Origin: Porticoccus sp964395715 | GTDB lineage: Bacteria > Pseudomonadota > Gammaproteobacteria > Pseudomonadales > Porticoccaceae | Length of the DNA stretch: 64,000 nt | Reading direction: 5' to 3' | Assembly: GCA_964395715.1 (NCBI GenBank) | Contig: CAYNAU010000003.1 | Span: 296,130-360,129 of the forward strand | Shown here: positions 45,061 to 53,788 of the stretch, piece after piece | Position numbering within the stretch: position 1 is the stretch's first letter | Layout: every line of letters begins with the position of its first letter | Translations under genes and position numbers: made by a program | Notes under the pieces: generated by a model | Databases searched by the model: none | Told to the model about the DNA's origin: nothing | The model's input: the letters and a program-made list of their open reading frames with translations, nothing else

Positions 45061-45127
45061 CACAGCTCTCTGGTATCTCGCCCCTTAACAGGGTGATGAT
45101 TACCAGATCAGAGAGCTGTGTTTTCCT
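45061..45127 (+). terminator. Long-stem terminator after the small lipoprotein gene
   Basis: CACAGCTCTC (45061-45070) pairs perfectly with GAGAGCTGTG (45111-45120). TGGTA/TACCA extends the stem past a 5-base bulge, and CCC/GGG closes the tip. TTTTCCT follows. The gene on the other strand ends well downstream at 45218. Confidence 0.75.
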
Positions 45128-45217
45128 ACTCCTGTCATTCCTTATCAGCGTTTCCTGGCTTCCCTGCTTCTGAAATGTAACAACCTGCTACCAGGGTAAC
45201 AGGTTGCTTCAAGCACA

Positions 45218-45622
45218 TTACGGTTGTTCATTAATTTCCGGTTTTTCCGGTTCCTCGTCGGGAATGCATGGGCGTCCGCTCTGCTTGCGAACAGGGCAGG
45301 CATTCTTCACGTGCTGCCGTTTTTCAATCAGGTTGGCAATCGCTTCCTGGGGGTTGCTTGATTCGTTTTTCTTGCAGTAATTATCCATCCACTGGGCCAC
45401 GGAATCCGCATCTTTGGTGCCCAGCACACCATCGGGGTCTCTTCCGGCATACTCATACTCGTTATAGGCGCTGATATACCCCTGTAGCCATGAAAGGGCA
45501 TTCTGGTAATCATTCTGCTGCCTTGCCTGCACCCATTCCGGGCAGTTCATGGAAATATTAAGTGGTTCGGCGTTGAGATAGGGCGTAATAACTAACGTGG
45601 CGAGAAGCAAAATCTTTCTCAT
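45218..45622 (-). CDS. Exported cysteine-containing protein of unknown function
   Basis: A 134-residue protein with a signal peptide (MRKILLLATLVITPYLNA, cleavage expected before EPLN). The mature part has five cysteines (in MNCPEW, NYCKKN, NACPVRKQSGRPC and one further), suggesting disulfides in the periplasm, and a WLQGYISAYNEYEYAGRDP stretch like that of small exported Rap1a/HdeA-type proteins, though I cannot assign it. The proline- and glutamate-rich tail is probably disordered. ATG at 45622 has AAGGA seven bases upstream and is preferred over 45646. Confidence 0.65.
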   Translation of the reverse strand: MRKILLLATLVITPYLNAEPLNISMNCPEWVQARQQNDYQNALSWLQGYISAYNEYEYAGRDPDGVLGTKDADSVAQWMDNYCKKNESSNPQEAIANLIEKRQHVKNACPVRKQSGRPCIPDEEPEKPEINEQP

Positions 45623-45715
45623 TAAAAAATCCTTATGTTGCTGCATGGATTGAGGCTGGTTGTGTTGATTGCACCAATTTTTAAAGGCACGGACAAGTAC
45701 TATTTGTTGAAGTCG

Positions 45716-46804
45716 CTATACCAGGACTTTTTTGGTGAGATAGACCCCGCATTCCAGGTGGTGGGTATAGGGGAATTGGTCAAACACGGCAAAGTGATTG
45801 ATATCGTGAGTGACGGATAGCGCCACCAGGTTTTCTCTCAGGGTTTCCGGATTGCAGGAAATATAGATGATGCGGTCAAAACGTTGGGTCAACCTGAGGG
45901 TGCCCTCGTCTAGTCCGGCTCGGGGTGGATCTACAAACACCGTGGTGAAGCGGTAATCCTGAAGATTAGTATCTCGCAATCGCCGGAAGGGCCTGACGCC
46001 GTTCAGAGCGTCAGTCAGTTCCTCGCTGGACATGCGCACAATGCTGACAGTATTCACCTGATTGGTTCGCAGGTTGTGCTCAGCTGAGCGAACCGACAGT
46101 TTTGAAATTTCTGTTGCCAGTACTCGTTCGAACTGCTGTGCCAGCACGCAGGTGAAATTGCCATTTCCGCAATACAGTTCCAGAAGGTCACCCCCACATC
46201 CCCGAGCCCTTTCCAGTGCCCAGCTCAGCATCTTCTGGTTAACCTCGGCATTGGGCTGGGTAAAGCCGCTTTCCATTTGCCGGTAGTGATAATCCCGGTT
46301 AGCTACCTGAAGGGTTTCTTCTACATAGTCCCGTTGCAGTACGATTTTTTGTTTGCGGCTTCTCCCGATGATGGGTACACCCAAACGTGTTTGAAGATCG
46401 CGTGCAGCAGTCTCCCAGGCATCATCCAGCGCCTTGTGGTAAATCAGGGTGATGAGTGCATCGCCACTTAGGGTGGTGAGAAATTCTGCTGTAAACAGGC
46501 GCCGGCTCAATACCTCGCTGGTATTGACGGCCTCCAGCAGGAGAGGCATCAGGGAATTGATCAACCGGGAGCCGGCCGGGAAATCCTCAATGATGTAAGT
46601 ATTCTTTCCACCGGGGTAGCTCATCGCGTAATGGGCACGTTGCTGTTCGTGCCATATGCGAAACTCGGCTCTCATCCGATAATGTATTGGCGGAGATTCG
46701 TGCAATTCAATATCGGGTAGCCGAAGTGTTTTGAAGCCCTCTCTCAGCTGGTGAATCTTTTGCGTGAATTGTGCTTGATACTCTTCAGGGTTAACCGGTT
46801 GCAA
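45716..46804 (-). CDS. trmA: tRNA (uracil-5-)-methyltransferase TrmA
   Basis: Makes ribothymidine at U54 of the T loop in nearly all tRNAs using SAM. The 362-residue protein matches E. coli TrmA (366). The SAM motif is DLLELYCGNGNFTCVLA (about 207-223), the VDPPRAGLD block is present, and the catalytic cysteine and glutamate lie in YISCNPETLRENL (about 322-334). The N terminus has RMRAEFRIWH, the family's RNA-binding strand. No Fe-S cysteine motif is present, which separates TrmA from RumA/RlmD. Confidence 0.96.
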   Translation of the reverse strand: MQPVNPEEYQAQFTQKIHQLREGFKTLRLPDIELHESPPIHYRMRAEFRIWHEQQRAHYAMSYPGGKNTYIIEDFPAGSRLINSLMPLLLEAVNTSEVLSRRLFTAEFLTTLSGDALITLIYHKALDDAWETAARDLQTRLGVPIIGRSRKQKIVLQRDYVEETLQVANRDYHYRQMESGFTQPNAEVNQKMLSWALERARGCGGDLLELYCGNGNFTCVLAQQFERVLATEISKLSVRSAEHNLRTNQVNTVSIVRMSSEELTDALNGVRPFRRLRDTNLQDYRFTTVFVDPPRAGLDEGTLRLTQRFDRIIYISCNPETLRENLVALSVTHDINHFAVFDQFPYTHHLECGVYLTKKVLV

Positions 46805-46950
46805 ATCGACACCTCTATTGCGGGGTGTGAATTATACTGAAAAAATTGTGTCAACAGATATTAACTGGTGAGTAGCAACAGGCCGGTGTCTGGCAACATC
46901 GGCGAGGTCAAAGTCAACACAATGGAGTGCTGCGTTGACGCCTGTGCAGG

Positions 46951-47289
46951 CTATGGTTCGAGCTTTTCCCTTATTTGCCGCTGGATCTCCAGATAGCGTG
47001 GCATGGGGCCGATATCTTCGAAAATCTCATTGCCTTCCTCAACGCGGATCACTTTGGGGCCCGGCACGTAGGGCATTTCCGCTTCCAGAGTTTCCAGCGC
47101 GATGCTGAGTAAATGCGCTGCAATTTCATCTGCAGGAAGCTGATACATCTCCGCAAGTGCCAGAAGTTTTATTTGATCTGGCTGGTGAATGGTAATTGAG
47201 GTGGGTAACAGGTCAGAGTTTTCGGCAGAGCGCTTCTCCCAGGCATCCAGTAACTGGGAAAATCCCAGATGGCTTCCCTGATAATTCAT
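46951..47289 (-). CDS. Conserved hypothetical protein, 112 residues
   Basis: A small acidic soluble protein starting MNYQGSHLGFSQLLDAWEKR. A central QLPADEIAAHLLSIALETLE helix pair (about 51-70) recalls small helical regulators, but no DNA-binding motif is clear. GAGAGG six bases before the ATG supports the start. It is divergent from yjbQ. I do not recognise the family. Confidence 0.6.
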   Translation of the reverse strand: MNYQGSHLGFSQLLDAWEKRSAENSDLLPTSITIHQPDQIKLLALAEMYQLPADEIAAHLLSIALETLEAEMPYVPGPKVIRVEEGNEIFEDIGPMPRYLEIQRQIREKLEP

Positions 47290-47376
47290 CGTAACCTCTC
47301 TTATGACGTACCATGATGAAGACCAAAGATAATGTAAAACATCTGCCTTAAAAAAGGTACGTTTTTGGAGGATTGT

Positions 47377-47781
47377 GTGATCGAGGTGCTCAAAATAGCC
47401 GTGAACGGCCAGGGATTACTGGATATTACGCCGCAGGTTAAGTCCGTGGTGTCCGGGGCTGGTGTCAACGAGGGGTTGTGCACATTATTTATCCAGCATA
47501 CTTCGGCAAGCCTATTGATTCAGGAAAATTATGATCCTTCTGCCCGCGCCGACCTGGAGCGGTGGCTTAACCGGTTGGTGCCGGAAAATGACAATCTCTA
47601 CACCCATACCCTGGAGGGGCCAGATGATATGCCGGCCCATATCAAGTCCAGCCTGACGGCGACATCAATCTCTGTGCCGATTTTAGGCGGTCAGTTGGCT
47701 CTGGGAACCTGGCAGGGTATCTTTCTCTGGGAGCACCGCCACCAGCCTGGTAATCGCAAAGTGATACTACACCTCATCTAG
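47377..47781 (+). CDS. yjbQ: YjbQ/UPF0047 family protein
   Basis: A 134-residue protein of the UPF0047 family, with FIQHTSASLLIQENYDPSAR (about 38-57), PAHIKSSLTATSISVPI and LGTWQGIFLWEHR at the end. Members fold as a trimeric barrel with three conserved histidines. Some have low thiamine-phosphate synthase activity, so the physiological role is uncertain. GTG at 47377 follows GGAGGA closely; TTG at 47365 would place the ribosome site inside the gene. Confidence 0.9.
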   Translation: MIEVLKIAVNGQGLLDITPQVKSVVSGAGVNEGLCTLFIQHTSASLLIQENYDPSARADLERWLNRLVPENDNLYTHTLEGPDDMPAHIKSSLTATSISVPILGGQLALGTWQGIFLWEHRHQPGNRKVILHLI

Positions 47782-47826
47782 CTTATGCACTTTTGATATA
47801 GATTATTTCTTTCTCAGAATCGTCAG

Positions 47827-47891
47827 GCGTTCAGGCCCAACTATACTTCAGGTGTTGTTAAGTTTTGGGCCGTGTTTTCCGCCCTGAACGC
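47827..47891 (+). other. Two-stem RNA structure in the leader of the gene at 47955
   Basis: GCGTTCA (47827-47833) pairs with TGAACGC (47885-47891). Directly inside, GGCCCAA (47834-47840) pairs with TTGGGCC (47865-47871), leaving a 24-base loop and a 13-base 3' bulge. Both stems are perfect 7-bp matches. With the terminator-like hairpin that follows it resembles a cis-acting RNA, but I do not recognise a known riboswitch class. Confidence 0.5.
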
Positions 47892-47900
47892 AGGCTATTA

Positions 47901-47933
47901 GGTGATAGTGTTCTTTGAACGATCACCTTTTCT
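47901..47933 (+). terminator. Terminator-like hairpin just upstream of the gene at 47955
   Basis: GGTGAT (47901-47906) pairs with ATCACC (47922-47927), and GTTC/GAAC pairs inside with a TTT loop. TTTTCT follows. It lies nine bases before the GGGAGG ribosome site of the next gene. It may be the yjbQ terminator or an attenuator of the downstream gene. Confidence 0.6.
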
Positions 47934-47954
47934 AATGATGATGGGAGGCTTTCT

Positions 47955-48512
47955 ATGAGACGCTATTATTTTATTAGCGATGACCTTGATGATCTGAGTC
48001 AGATTGAGAAGGAACTTGAAGCCAGAGGCATGACGACGCCGCAAATTCATGTGTTGAGCTTGGATGATGCTGGTCTGCAGCAGCACCACTTGAATGATGT
48101 GGCACCCTTAATGAGAAGAGATGTTTTCCGCACCACTGCCAAGGCGTTTGTCTTTGGTTTTCTTTGTGCGGTACTGGTGATGGCGTTTGCCATATTCTCA
48201 GGCGCGACACAGAGTATTGGTTGGGCGCCATTTGTGCTACTGGCAATAGTCGTCATGGGTTTTATTACCTGGGAAGGTGGAATGTGGGGCATTCAGGAAC
48301 CTAATATCCACTTCAAGCGCTTTGAGGATGTGATTAAAAACGGTAAACATGTTCTGTATGTGGAAGTCACAAAAGGGCGTGAGGAAATGATGATGAAAGA
48401 GGTCGTCAGTCACCACCCTAGACTCCAGCCGGCAGGACTGGAAGCTTCCTCCAATGGATTGTTAATTGGTGCTGAAAACAGTGCCAGCCGGTTCGTTAAA
48501 TGGGCACCCTGA
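47955..48512 (+). CDS. Conserved two-helix membrane protein with N-terminal alpha/beta domain
   Basis: A 185-residue protein. Residues 1-55 look like a small ferredoxin-like regulatory domain (MRRYYFISDDLDDLSQIEKE, then GMTTPQIHVLSLDDAGL). Two transmembrane helices follow (about 65-85 and 90-108), then EGGMWGIQEPNIHFKRFEDV and a C-terminal KHVLYVEVTKGREEMMM strand region. Proteins of this kind occur in Pseudomonas and Marinobacter under misleading names such as NAD/FAD-utilizing enzyme. Function unknown. A strong GGGAGG site precedes the ATG. Confidence 0.75.
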   Translation: MRRYYFISDDLDDLSQIEKELEARGMTTPQIHVLSLDDAGLQQHHLNDVAPLMRRDVFRTTAKAFVFGFLCAVLVMAFAIFSGATQSIGWAPFVLLAIVVMGFITWEGGMWGIQEPNIHFKRFEDVIKNGKHVLYVEVTKGREEMMMKEVVSHHPRLQPAGLEASSNGLLIGAENSASRFVKWAP

Positions 48513-48634
48513 GTCAATAACAAGCCAGAAACCGGTGATTTCTGATATTGCAAAGGAAAGGTGAGTCTAACGGGTAGCCGCTTTTTTACAGGCGCCCGTT
48601 ACAAGTGCCGTTTTCTTTTGGTTCTCACAAGTGT

Positions 48635-48973
48635 CTATACGCGATACAGGTCACTGGTGCGTGCAGCCATGATAAAGTCATTGCGGTGCAGGCCACGAAT
48701 TTTATGACTCCACCAGATGACGGTGACTTTTCCCCACTCCACCAGCAGTGACGGATGGTGACCGACGCTCTCGGCCTCATCTCCGACACGATTGGCGAAA
48801 GTCATGGCATCGACAAAATTGCCAAAGGTGAAGCATTGTTCCAACTGCCGGATGCCATCCCTTTCTTCGATAGCCCAACCGGTCAATTCCTCTAATAAAC
48901 TCTGTTCTTCTGCGGGAGTCACTGTGGGAGCATCTGCCCGGCAGGCTTCGCAGGATTCCTTGGCGATAGTCAT
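48635..48973 (-). CDS. phhB: Pterin-4a-carbinolamine dehydratase
   Basis: A 112-residue enzyme that dehydrates 4a-hydroxytetrahydrobiopterin, the product of aromatic amino acid hydroxylases. The active-site histidine pattern is present: ESVGHHPSLLVEWGKVTVIW (about 71-90) and a later histidine in SHKIRGLHRNDF. No phenylalanine hydroxylase gene is adjacent. AGAGGGG before the ATG is a good ribosome site. It begins 20 bases after tusE and is probably co-transcribed. Confidence 0.94.
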   Translation of the reverse strand: MTIAKESCEACRADAPTVTPAEEQSLLEELTGWAIEERDGIRQLEQCFTFGNFVDAMTFANRVGDEAESVGHHPSLLVEWGKVTVIWWSHKIRGLHRNDFIMAARTSDLYRV

Positions 48974-48993
48974 AAAAGCCCCTCTGTATTGAG

Positions 48994-49308
48994 TTATAGG
49001 CAGTTTTTCGGCTTGGGAAGTCCGGCCAGATGCGCTACTGACTTTGCCGGGCTTTCCGGGAACAATTGCAATAAATAGATACTGCGGCCCTTACTGAGAT
49101 CCAGGTGATCTGCAATATAGCGGGTCAGAGGTCGCATGGACGGTGAAAAGCCAAAATCAGCATAAAACTGGCGTGCCACCTGGAGTACTTCCAGATGGGC
49201 TTCGCTGAGTTCCAGGTTGTCTTCAGCTGCCAGTTGCCTGGCGGTCATTTCCGTCCAGGCAGGCAGTTTGTCGAGATGATTAGCCGATGCTTTCTCCACC
49301 GGGGGCAT
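48994..49308 (-). CDS. tusE: Sulfurtransferase TusE (DsrC family)
   Basis: A 104-residue persulfide carrier in the sulfur relay that makes 2-thiouridine at the wobble base of tRNA with MnmA. The C terminus is GLPKPKNCL, with the essential penultimate cysteine, and the DsrC core has EAHLEVLQVARQFYADFGFSPS and MRPLTRYI. tusB, tusC and tusD, often close by in Pseudomonas, are not in this window. The start overlaps the stop of the upstream Bax-inhibitor-like gene by one base. Confidence 0.93.
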   Translation of the reverse strand: MPPVEKASANHLDKLPAWTEMTARQLAAEDNLELSEAHLEVLQVARQFYADFGFSPSMRPLTRYIADHLDLSKGRSIYLLQLFPESPAKSVAHLAGLPKPKNCL

Positions 49309-49958
49309 CAGTCATTACTGAGGCCAATCAGGCTGAGCAGACTGGTGAACAGGTTGTAGATCATCACGAAAAGTGTGACGGTTGCTGAGATGTAATTGCG
49401 TTCACCGCCATGAATGATGGCGCTGGTTTGCCACATGATGATGCCGGCTGACAGGAACAGGAACATGCAGGAAACTGCCAGTGCCAAGCCCTGAATCTGC
49501 AGGAAAACATTGGCGATGGCCGCAACAAATGCCACCAAAACCCCGGTCATCAGGAAGCCGGTCATAAAGGAAAGTTCCTTACGAGTGATCAGCACATAAC
49601 CCGAACAGCCCGCAAAGATCAGCGCCGTACCACCCAGAGCAGTCATGATGGGTTCGGCCCCGGAAGTGGCGAGATAAAAACTCAGGATGGGTCCCAAGGT
49701 AAAGCCCATCCAGCCGGTCAGGGCAAATACCCAGAACAGTCCGGCGGTGCTGTTCTTATTCTTCTCCACCATCCACAGGCAGATAAAGTAGGGAAGTAAC
49801 ATCCACAGGCCCATGAACGGAGCGTCGATGGCCATTGCCACACCGCTCATTACAGCACTAAAGGCCAACGTCATTGCCAGCAGTGCATAGGTGTTACGCA
49901 GTACTTTCGTGGCTGCGGGGTCCAGGGTTGTTGAGACAACAGCCTTTTCAATTGACAT
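49308..49958 (-). CDS. yccA: Bax inhibitor-1/YccA family membrane protein
   Basis: A 216-residue inner-membrane protein with seven hydrophobic helices. E. coli YccA binds and slows the FtsH protease. Family stretches are VLRNTYALLAMTLAFSAVM (about residues 19-37) and the C-terminal ISATVTLFVMIYNLFTSLL. ATG at 49958 (MSIEKAVVSTTLDP) has GAGG nine bases upstream; the frame's earlier start at 49997 is unsupported. It is coupled to tusE. Confidence 0.92.
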   Translation of the reverse strand: MSIEKAVVSTTLDPAATKVLRNTYALLAMTLAFSAVMSGVAMAIDAPFMGLWMLLPYFICLWMVEKNKNSTAGLFWVFALTGWMGFTLGPILSFYLATSGAEPIMTALGGTALIFAGCSGYVLITRKELSFMTGFLMTGVLVAFVAAIANVFLQIQGLALAVSCMFLFLSAGIIMWQTSAIIHGGERNYISATVTLFVMIYNLFTSLLSLIGLSND

Positions 49959-50037
49959 GGTAATGATCCTCATTCCACAAATTTGCAAATTGGACACATC
50001 TTACAAGGTGTAAGTTTCAAAGCAATGCCCGTTTTGG

Positions 50038-51207
50038 TTATTTATTGTCGTCAAAAAAGTCCAGAATGGCTTGCTGCTGGGCAAGACCGTCCTGATAGCC
50101 TAGCTCAAGCAGCTTGCGGCAGAAGCCCTTGGAAAACAATAGATAACTGGCGGCGTTGATACCGCCGCCCCGTGCTGTGGCGCCTGTAATTTTCATGAAC
50201 AGACGGACACTTTTAGGCAGTTCCTCCAGATGATCAACGGCAATGCGATTGATTGACTGGGACGGATGGATGGCAAGGGATTTTATGGGCTGCAGGTCGG
50301 ATAAGCCCATTTTTTCCCGTTCCGTGGGGGTCATGCTACCAGCCAGCCTGGTAATCTTGTCCAGAGTTTCCAGGTCACTCTCAATACTGTCGATAAATGC
50401 ACTGTTCAGCATATGCCCCATAATTTGTGCAATGGAGGGTGAGTGGCCGGAGGTGGGCGAAACCGGGCGTTGATTTGGCACCTGGCTGTCGCTGACACCG
50501 ATAATAAAGACCTTTTTGGCACCCATTCGCAGTGCCGGGCTGATCGGTTTCAGTTGACGCAATGCGCCATCACCAAAGTAGTTGTCTCCAATTTTCATGG
50601 CGGGAAAAAGTACGGGAATGGCGGAAGATGCCATGAGATGATCAATGTTGAGGTCGGTGGGCAAACCGTGCTGCCGGGTTTTCTGCCAAGGCTGAATACC
50701 TTCTCTGCCTTGAAAAAATGTCACTGACTTGCCCGAGTTATAACTCATAGCTGTGATGCTGACCGCATCCAGTTCGCCGTTGGCAATGGCTTCCTTGACG
50801 TGCCGAAAGCGAATGTAATTCACCAGCAGGTTGCGCAGGGGGGTATTGTCCAGCAGAGCTTTGGGTTTGCCGATGGCGTAGCCGCTGTGAAAAAGGGACA
50901 GCAGCATATTCAGGCTGTTTTTGGCGACGCCGAGAAAGTCGGTGCGGTAGACTTTTTCTGCATCCAGCTGCCGCCAAATGGCCTCCAGCTTTTTGATGCG
51001 CAAGCTGAAGGGGCCGGCCCTGCCGGCAATGGCCATGGCGTTGATGGCACCGGCTGAAGTGCCACAGATGATCGGAAAAGGGTTTTTGGTTTCCCGGGGA
51101 AGTGTTTCCGCAACGGCGCGAAGCACGCCCACCTGGTAGGCAGCCCTGGCACCACCACCTGTGAGCACAATCCCTGTTTTTTCTGCTTGTGAATAATTTT
51201 TTGTCAT
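50038..51207 (-). CDS. Patatin-like phospholipase
   Basis: A 389-residue serine hydrolase of the RssA/patatin family. The oxyanion-hole glycine run is LTGGGARAAYQVGVL (about 15-29), the nucleophile Ser51 is in CGTSAGAINA, and the catalytic aspartate is Asp213 in FGDGALRQL. No signal peptide is visible, so it is probably cytoplasmic or membrane-associated. Family members release fatty acids from phospholipids; the true substrate is unknown. The C-terminal third has no recognised domain. Confidence 0.9.
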   Translation of the reverse strand: MTKNYSQAEKTGIVLTGGGARAAYQVGVLRAVAETLPRETKNPFPIICGTSAGAINAMAIAGRAGPFSLRIKKLEAIWRQLDAEKVYRTDFLGVAKNSLNMLLSLFHSGYAIGKPKALLDNTPLRNLLVNYIRFRHVKEAIANGELDAVSITAMSYNSGKSVTFFQGREGIQPWQKTRQHGLPTDLNIDHLMASSAIPVLFPAMKIGDNYFGDGALRQLKPISPALRMGAKKVFIIGVSDSQVPNQRPVSPTSGHSPSIAQIMGHMLNSAFIDSIESDLETLDKITRLAGSMTPTEREKMGLSDLQPIKSLAIHPSQSINRIAVDHLEELPKSVRLFMKITGATARGGGINAASYLLFSKGFCRKLLELGYQDGLAQQQAILDFFDDNK

Positions 51208-51394
51208 TAGTGGTTATATCGGCGCAGATCCCTGATTGCTGTATGACCTCTGTGAAGTCATTTTTCTCTATTCTGGGGTAGTTTGCCCGTAGCGCCAACC
51301 CCTCCAACCATGGCGTTGATGAGAAGCTACCCCGGTGGATGACAGGTTATACTGCACATTGGGTTTCTAGAAATTGGTGACAGGGACGTTCGCC

Positions 51395-53653
51395 ATGTAT
51401 GCAAGCTATAGTTTTGCCGTCGGCATTTTTTCTGTGGCCTACTGGCCAAGCCTTCCCGGTTATATCCCCACCCTGCTCGCACTCATTCTTGGGGGCTTGT
51501 GCTTTGCTTTTCGCTTTAAAGTTCTCGCTTGGCTTCTATTCGGTATGTGCTTTGCAGTTTTTTGGGGGCATTCCAGTCTGGCCAGTCAACTACCCGAGGC
51601 CCTGACACCGTCGGATCACCTGGTAACCGGTATTATCCAGGATATCCCCGTCGACGATGGTCATCGTCAGCGCGTTAATCTGAAAATTCTGGATTCCCTC
51701 ACCTTGCCTGAGTTGCGACGTTTGCGTATCAGCTGGTATCAGCCACCGCTGGACCTGCAGCCTGGTCAGGTCTGGCAATTGATGGTTCGGTTACGCCGCC
51801 CCAGAGGCAATGTTAACCCCGGTGGTTTTGACTACCAGGCCTGGCTAATGAGACAACATATCTCGGCTACCGGGTATGTTCGCCAATCACCCCACAATAG
51901 ACTGCTGGACAGGGTGACAACAATCGATTCATGGCGCTATCAGCTGAGGGGGGCGATCCTGTCTGCACCTCTGAGTGAGCAGTCACGGGCTTTTATTTTG
52001 GCCTTAACCCTGGGCGATCGCTCTTTAATAGCTAAAAAAGACTGGGATCGTCTGGCCCGGTTTGGCCTGGTGCACCTGCTTGTGGTGTCCGGGCTACATA
52101 TCGGTCTCATGGCTGCCCTGGGTTATTGGTTAGGTGCGTCACTGACGCGTGTGACCACAATCTTTGGATTACAGGGTAACTCGGTCTATGGCGGTGCAGC
52201 GACAGCTCTGCTGTCTGCTCTGGGATACAGCGTGTTAGCCGGATTCAGTTTGCCCACCCAGCGAGCTCTGGTGATGATCGCTGTGGCGATTGTCGCGGTA
52301 TTGTTGAGTCGAAACATCTCGCGGGGAAGTGGGTTTGGTTTGGCAATGGCCGGTGTTGCCGTTATTGACCCTCTGGCGGTGATAAGCCCCGGCTTCTGGT
52401 TATCTTTTGGCGCTGTGGCCGGGCTGCTGTGGCTGGTGCCCGTGGCTGTTCATCTATCCAGATGGTGGAGTGGGCTACAGGTTCAGTGGGTGGTGTTCCT
52501 GGTGCTCTGGCTACCCCTGGTTTTCTGGCAGTTGCCAGTGGCCTGGCTCTCTCCCGTCGTGAATATGCTGGTGATTCCCTGGATAGGCTTTCTGGTGGTA
52601 CCTGTTTGTCTTGCGGGGATTGCTATTTCCCTGTTCAGTTGGAATATCGCGGGCAGTGTGTGGGGTATAGCCGGGTGGCAACTGGAACAACTGATGACGC
52701 TGCTGGGCAATATTTCCATTCCTGCCTGGCTACCGGTTTATCCTCACTGGCCAGTCTCTTATATCAACTCCATGATGCTGCTGATATTGGCGCTTTTACT
52801 GCTTCTTCCAAGGGGACTACCTGGCCGTTGGCTGATGGGACCGTTACTGATTGCGATTTGTTATACCCCCAATACGAACCCATATCCCTTGTCACTGACA
52901 GTTCTTGATGTAGGACAGGGGCTATCGGTGGTGGTGAGAACCAGAGGGCACACTTTGGTCTATGATGCAGGCGCCGCCCATGGGCGGCAGTTTGATACTG
53001 GTAGTGCAATTGTTGCTCCCTTTTTAAGGCAGCAGGGCGTTAACCGGATCGACAGATTGATTATCAGCCATGCGGATAACGACCACGCCGGTGGGGTGCC
53101 CGGGCTCAACCGCCTGATACCCTCGAGTGATGTACTTGCAGGTGAACAGAGCGATAGTGGGGATATTAAAACAAGGGCATGCCGGGCCGGTGAATCGTGG
53201 CAGTGGGACGGGGTTAATTTTTTGTTGTTATATCCCTCACAGAGCAACAGCTCTGGTCGTGGAAATAATCGGTCCTGTGTGTTGTGGATTGGTTATGGGA
53301 CAGAGCAGATCCTGTTAACGGGGGATATCGAGTCATCGGCAGAACAGCAGCTCTTGGATACAGTCCGTAATTTGAAGCGTCCCATCAGGGTACTGCTGGC
53401 ACCCCATCACGGCAGCAAGACTTCATCTTCCCAGCCCTTTGTGTCCGCATTGTCTCCCGGGCATGTGGTGTTCTCAGCGGGATACCGTCACCACTATGGG
53501 CATCCTGCTGACGAAGTGCGTGATCGTTATCACTCGGCGGGGGCTGTTTTGTGGAATACAGCAGAGCAAGGTGCAATCCGCTTCAATTGGATATCCGCTG
53601 ACAATTTTGAAGTCACAAAAGCCCGCACTGACCGACAGCGTTACTGGTATTGA
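51395..53653 (+). CDS. comEC: ComEC/Rec2 DNA uptake channel
   Basis: A 752-residue inner-membrane protein that carries single-stranded DNA into the cytoplasm during natural transformation. N-terminal helices and a DUF4131-like domain are followed by the competence domain, marked by RFGLVHLLVVSGLHIGLMA (about 226-244). A C-terminal metallo-beta-lactamase-like domain has VLDVGQGLSVVVR, ISHADNDHAGG and LLAPHHGSKTSSS. The nuclease-domain ligands look intact. ATG at 51395 with AGGGAC upstream is preferred over TTG at 51374. It stands divergent from the patatin gene. Confidence 0.94.
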   Translation: MYASYSFAVGIFSVAYWPSLPGYIPTLLALILGGLCFAFRFKVLAWLLFGMCFAVFWGHSSLASQLPEALTPSDHLVTGIIQDIPVDDGHRQRVNLKILDSLTLPELRRLRISWYQPPLDLQPGQVWQLMVRLRRPRGNVNPGGFDYQAWLMRQHISATGYVRQSPHNRLLDRVTTIDSWRYQLRGAILSAPLSEQSRAFILALTLGDRSLIAKKDWDRLARFGLVHLLVVSGLHIGLMAALGYWLGASLTRVTTIFGLQGNSVYGGAATALLSALGYSVLAGFSLPTQRALVMIAVAIVAVLLSRNISRGSGFGLAMAGVAVIDPLAVISPGFWLSFGAVAGLLWLVPVAVHLSRWWSGLQVQWVVFLVLWLPLVFWQLPVAWLSPVVNMLVIPWIGFLVVPVCLAGIAISLFSWNIAGSVWGIAGWQLEQLMTLLGNISIPAWLPVYPHWPVSYINSMMLLILALLLLLPRGLPGRWLMGPLLIAICYTPNTNPYPLSLTVLDVGQGLSVVVRTRGHTLVYDAGAAHGRQFDTGSAIVAPFLRQQGVNRIDRLIISHADNDHAGGVPGLNRLIPSSDVLAGEQSDSGDIKTRACRAGESWQWDGVNFLLLYPSQSNSSGRGNNRSCVLWIGYGTEQILLTGDIESSAEQQLLDTVRNLKRPIRVLLAPHHGSKTSSSQPFVSALSPGHVVFSAGYRHHYGHPADEVRDRYHSAGAVLWNTAEQGAIRFNWISADNFEVTKARTDRQRYWY

Positions 53654-53788
53654 TGGCTGATTTCGGTCTGTATATTTCCCCGAAATGTGAAGGGAACATT
53701 AAATTTGCCCACAGGTGTCCGTGGTTTGGTGTGGAGCAGGAATTGATTATGGTAAAGTCCAGAACATTCTGATGACCGGGGAACGAGT

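Noticed and set aside
50738..51307. 189-codon frame overlapping the patatin gene
   Set aside because: Out-of-frame shadow of the phospholipase, which has all catalytic motifs.
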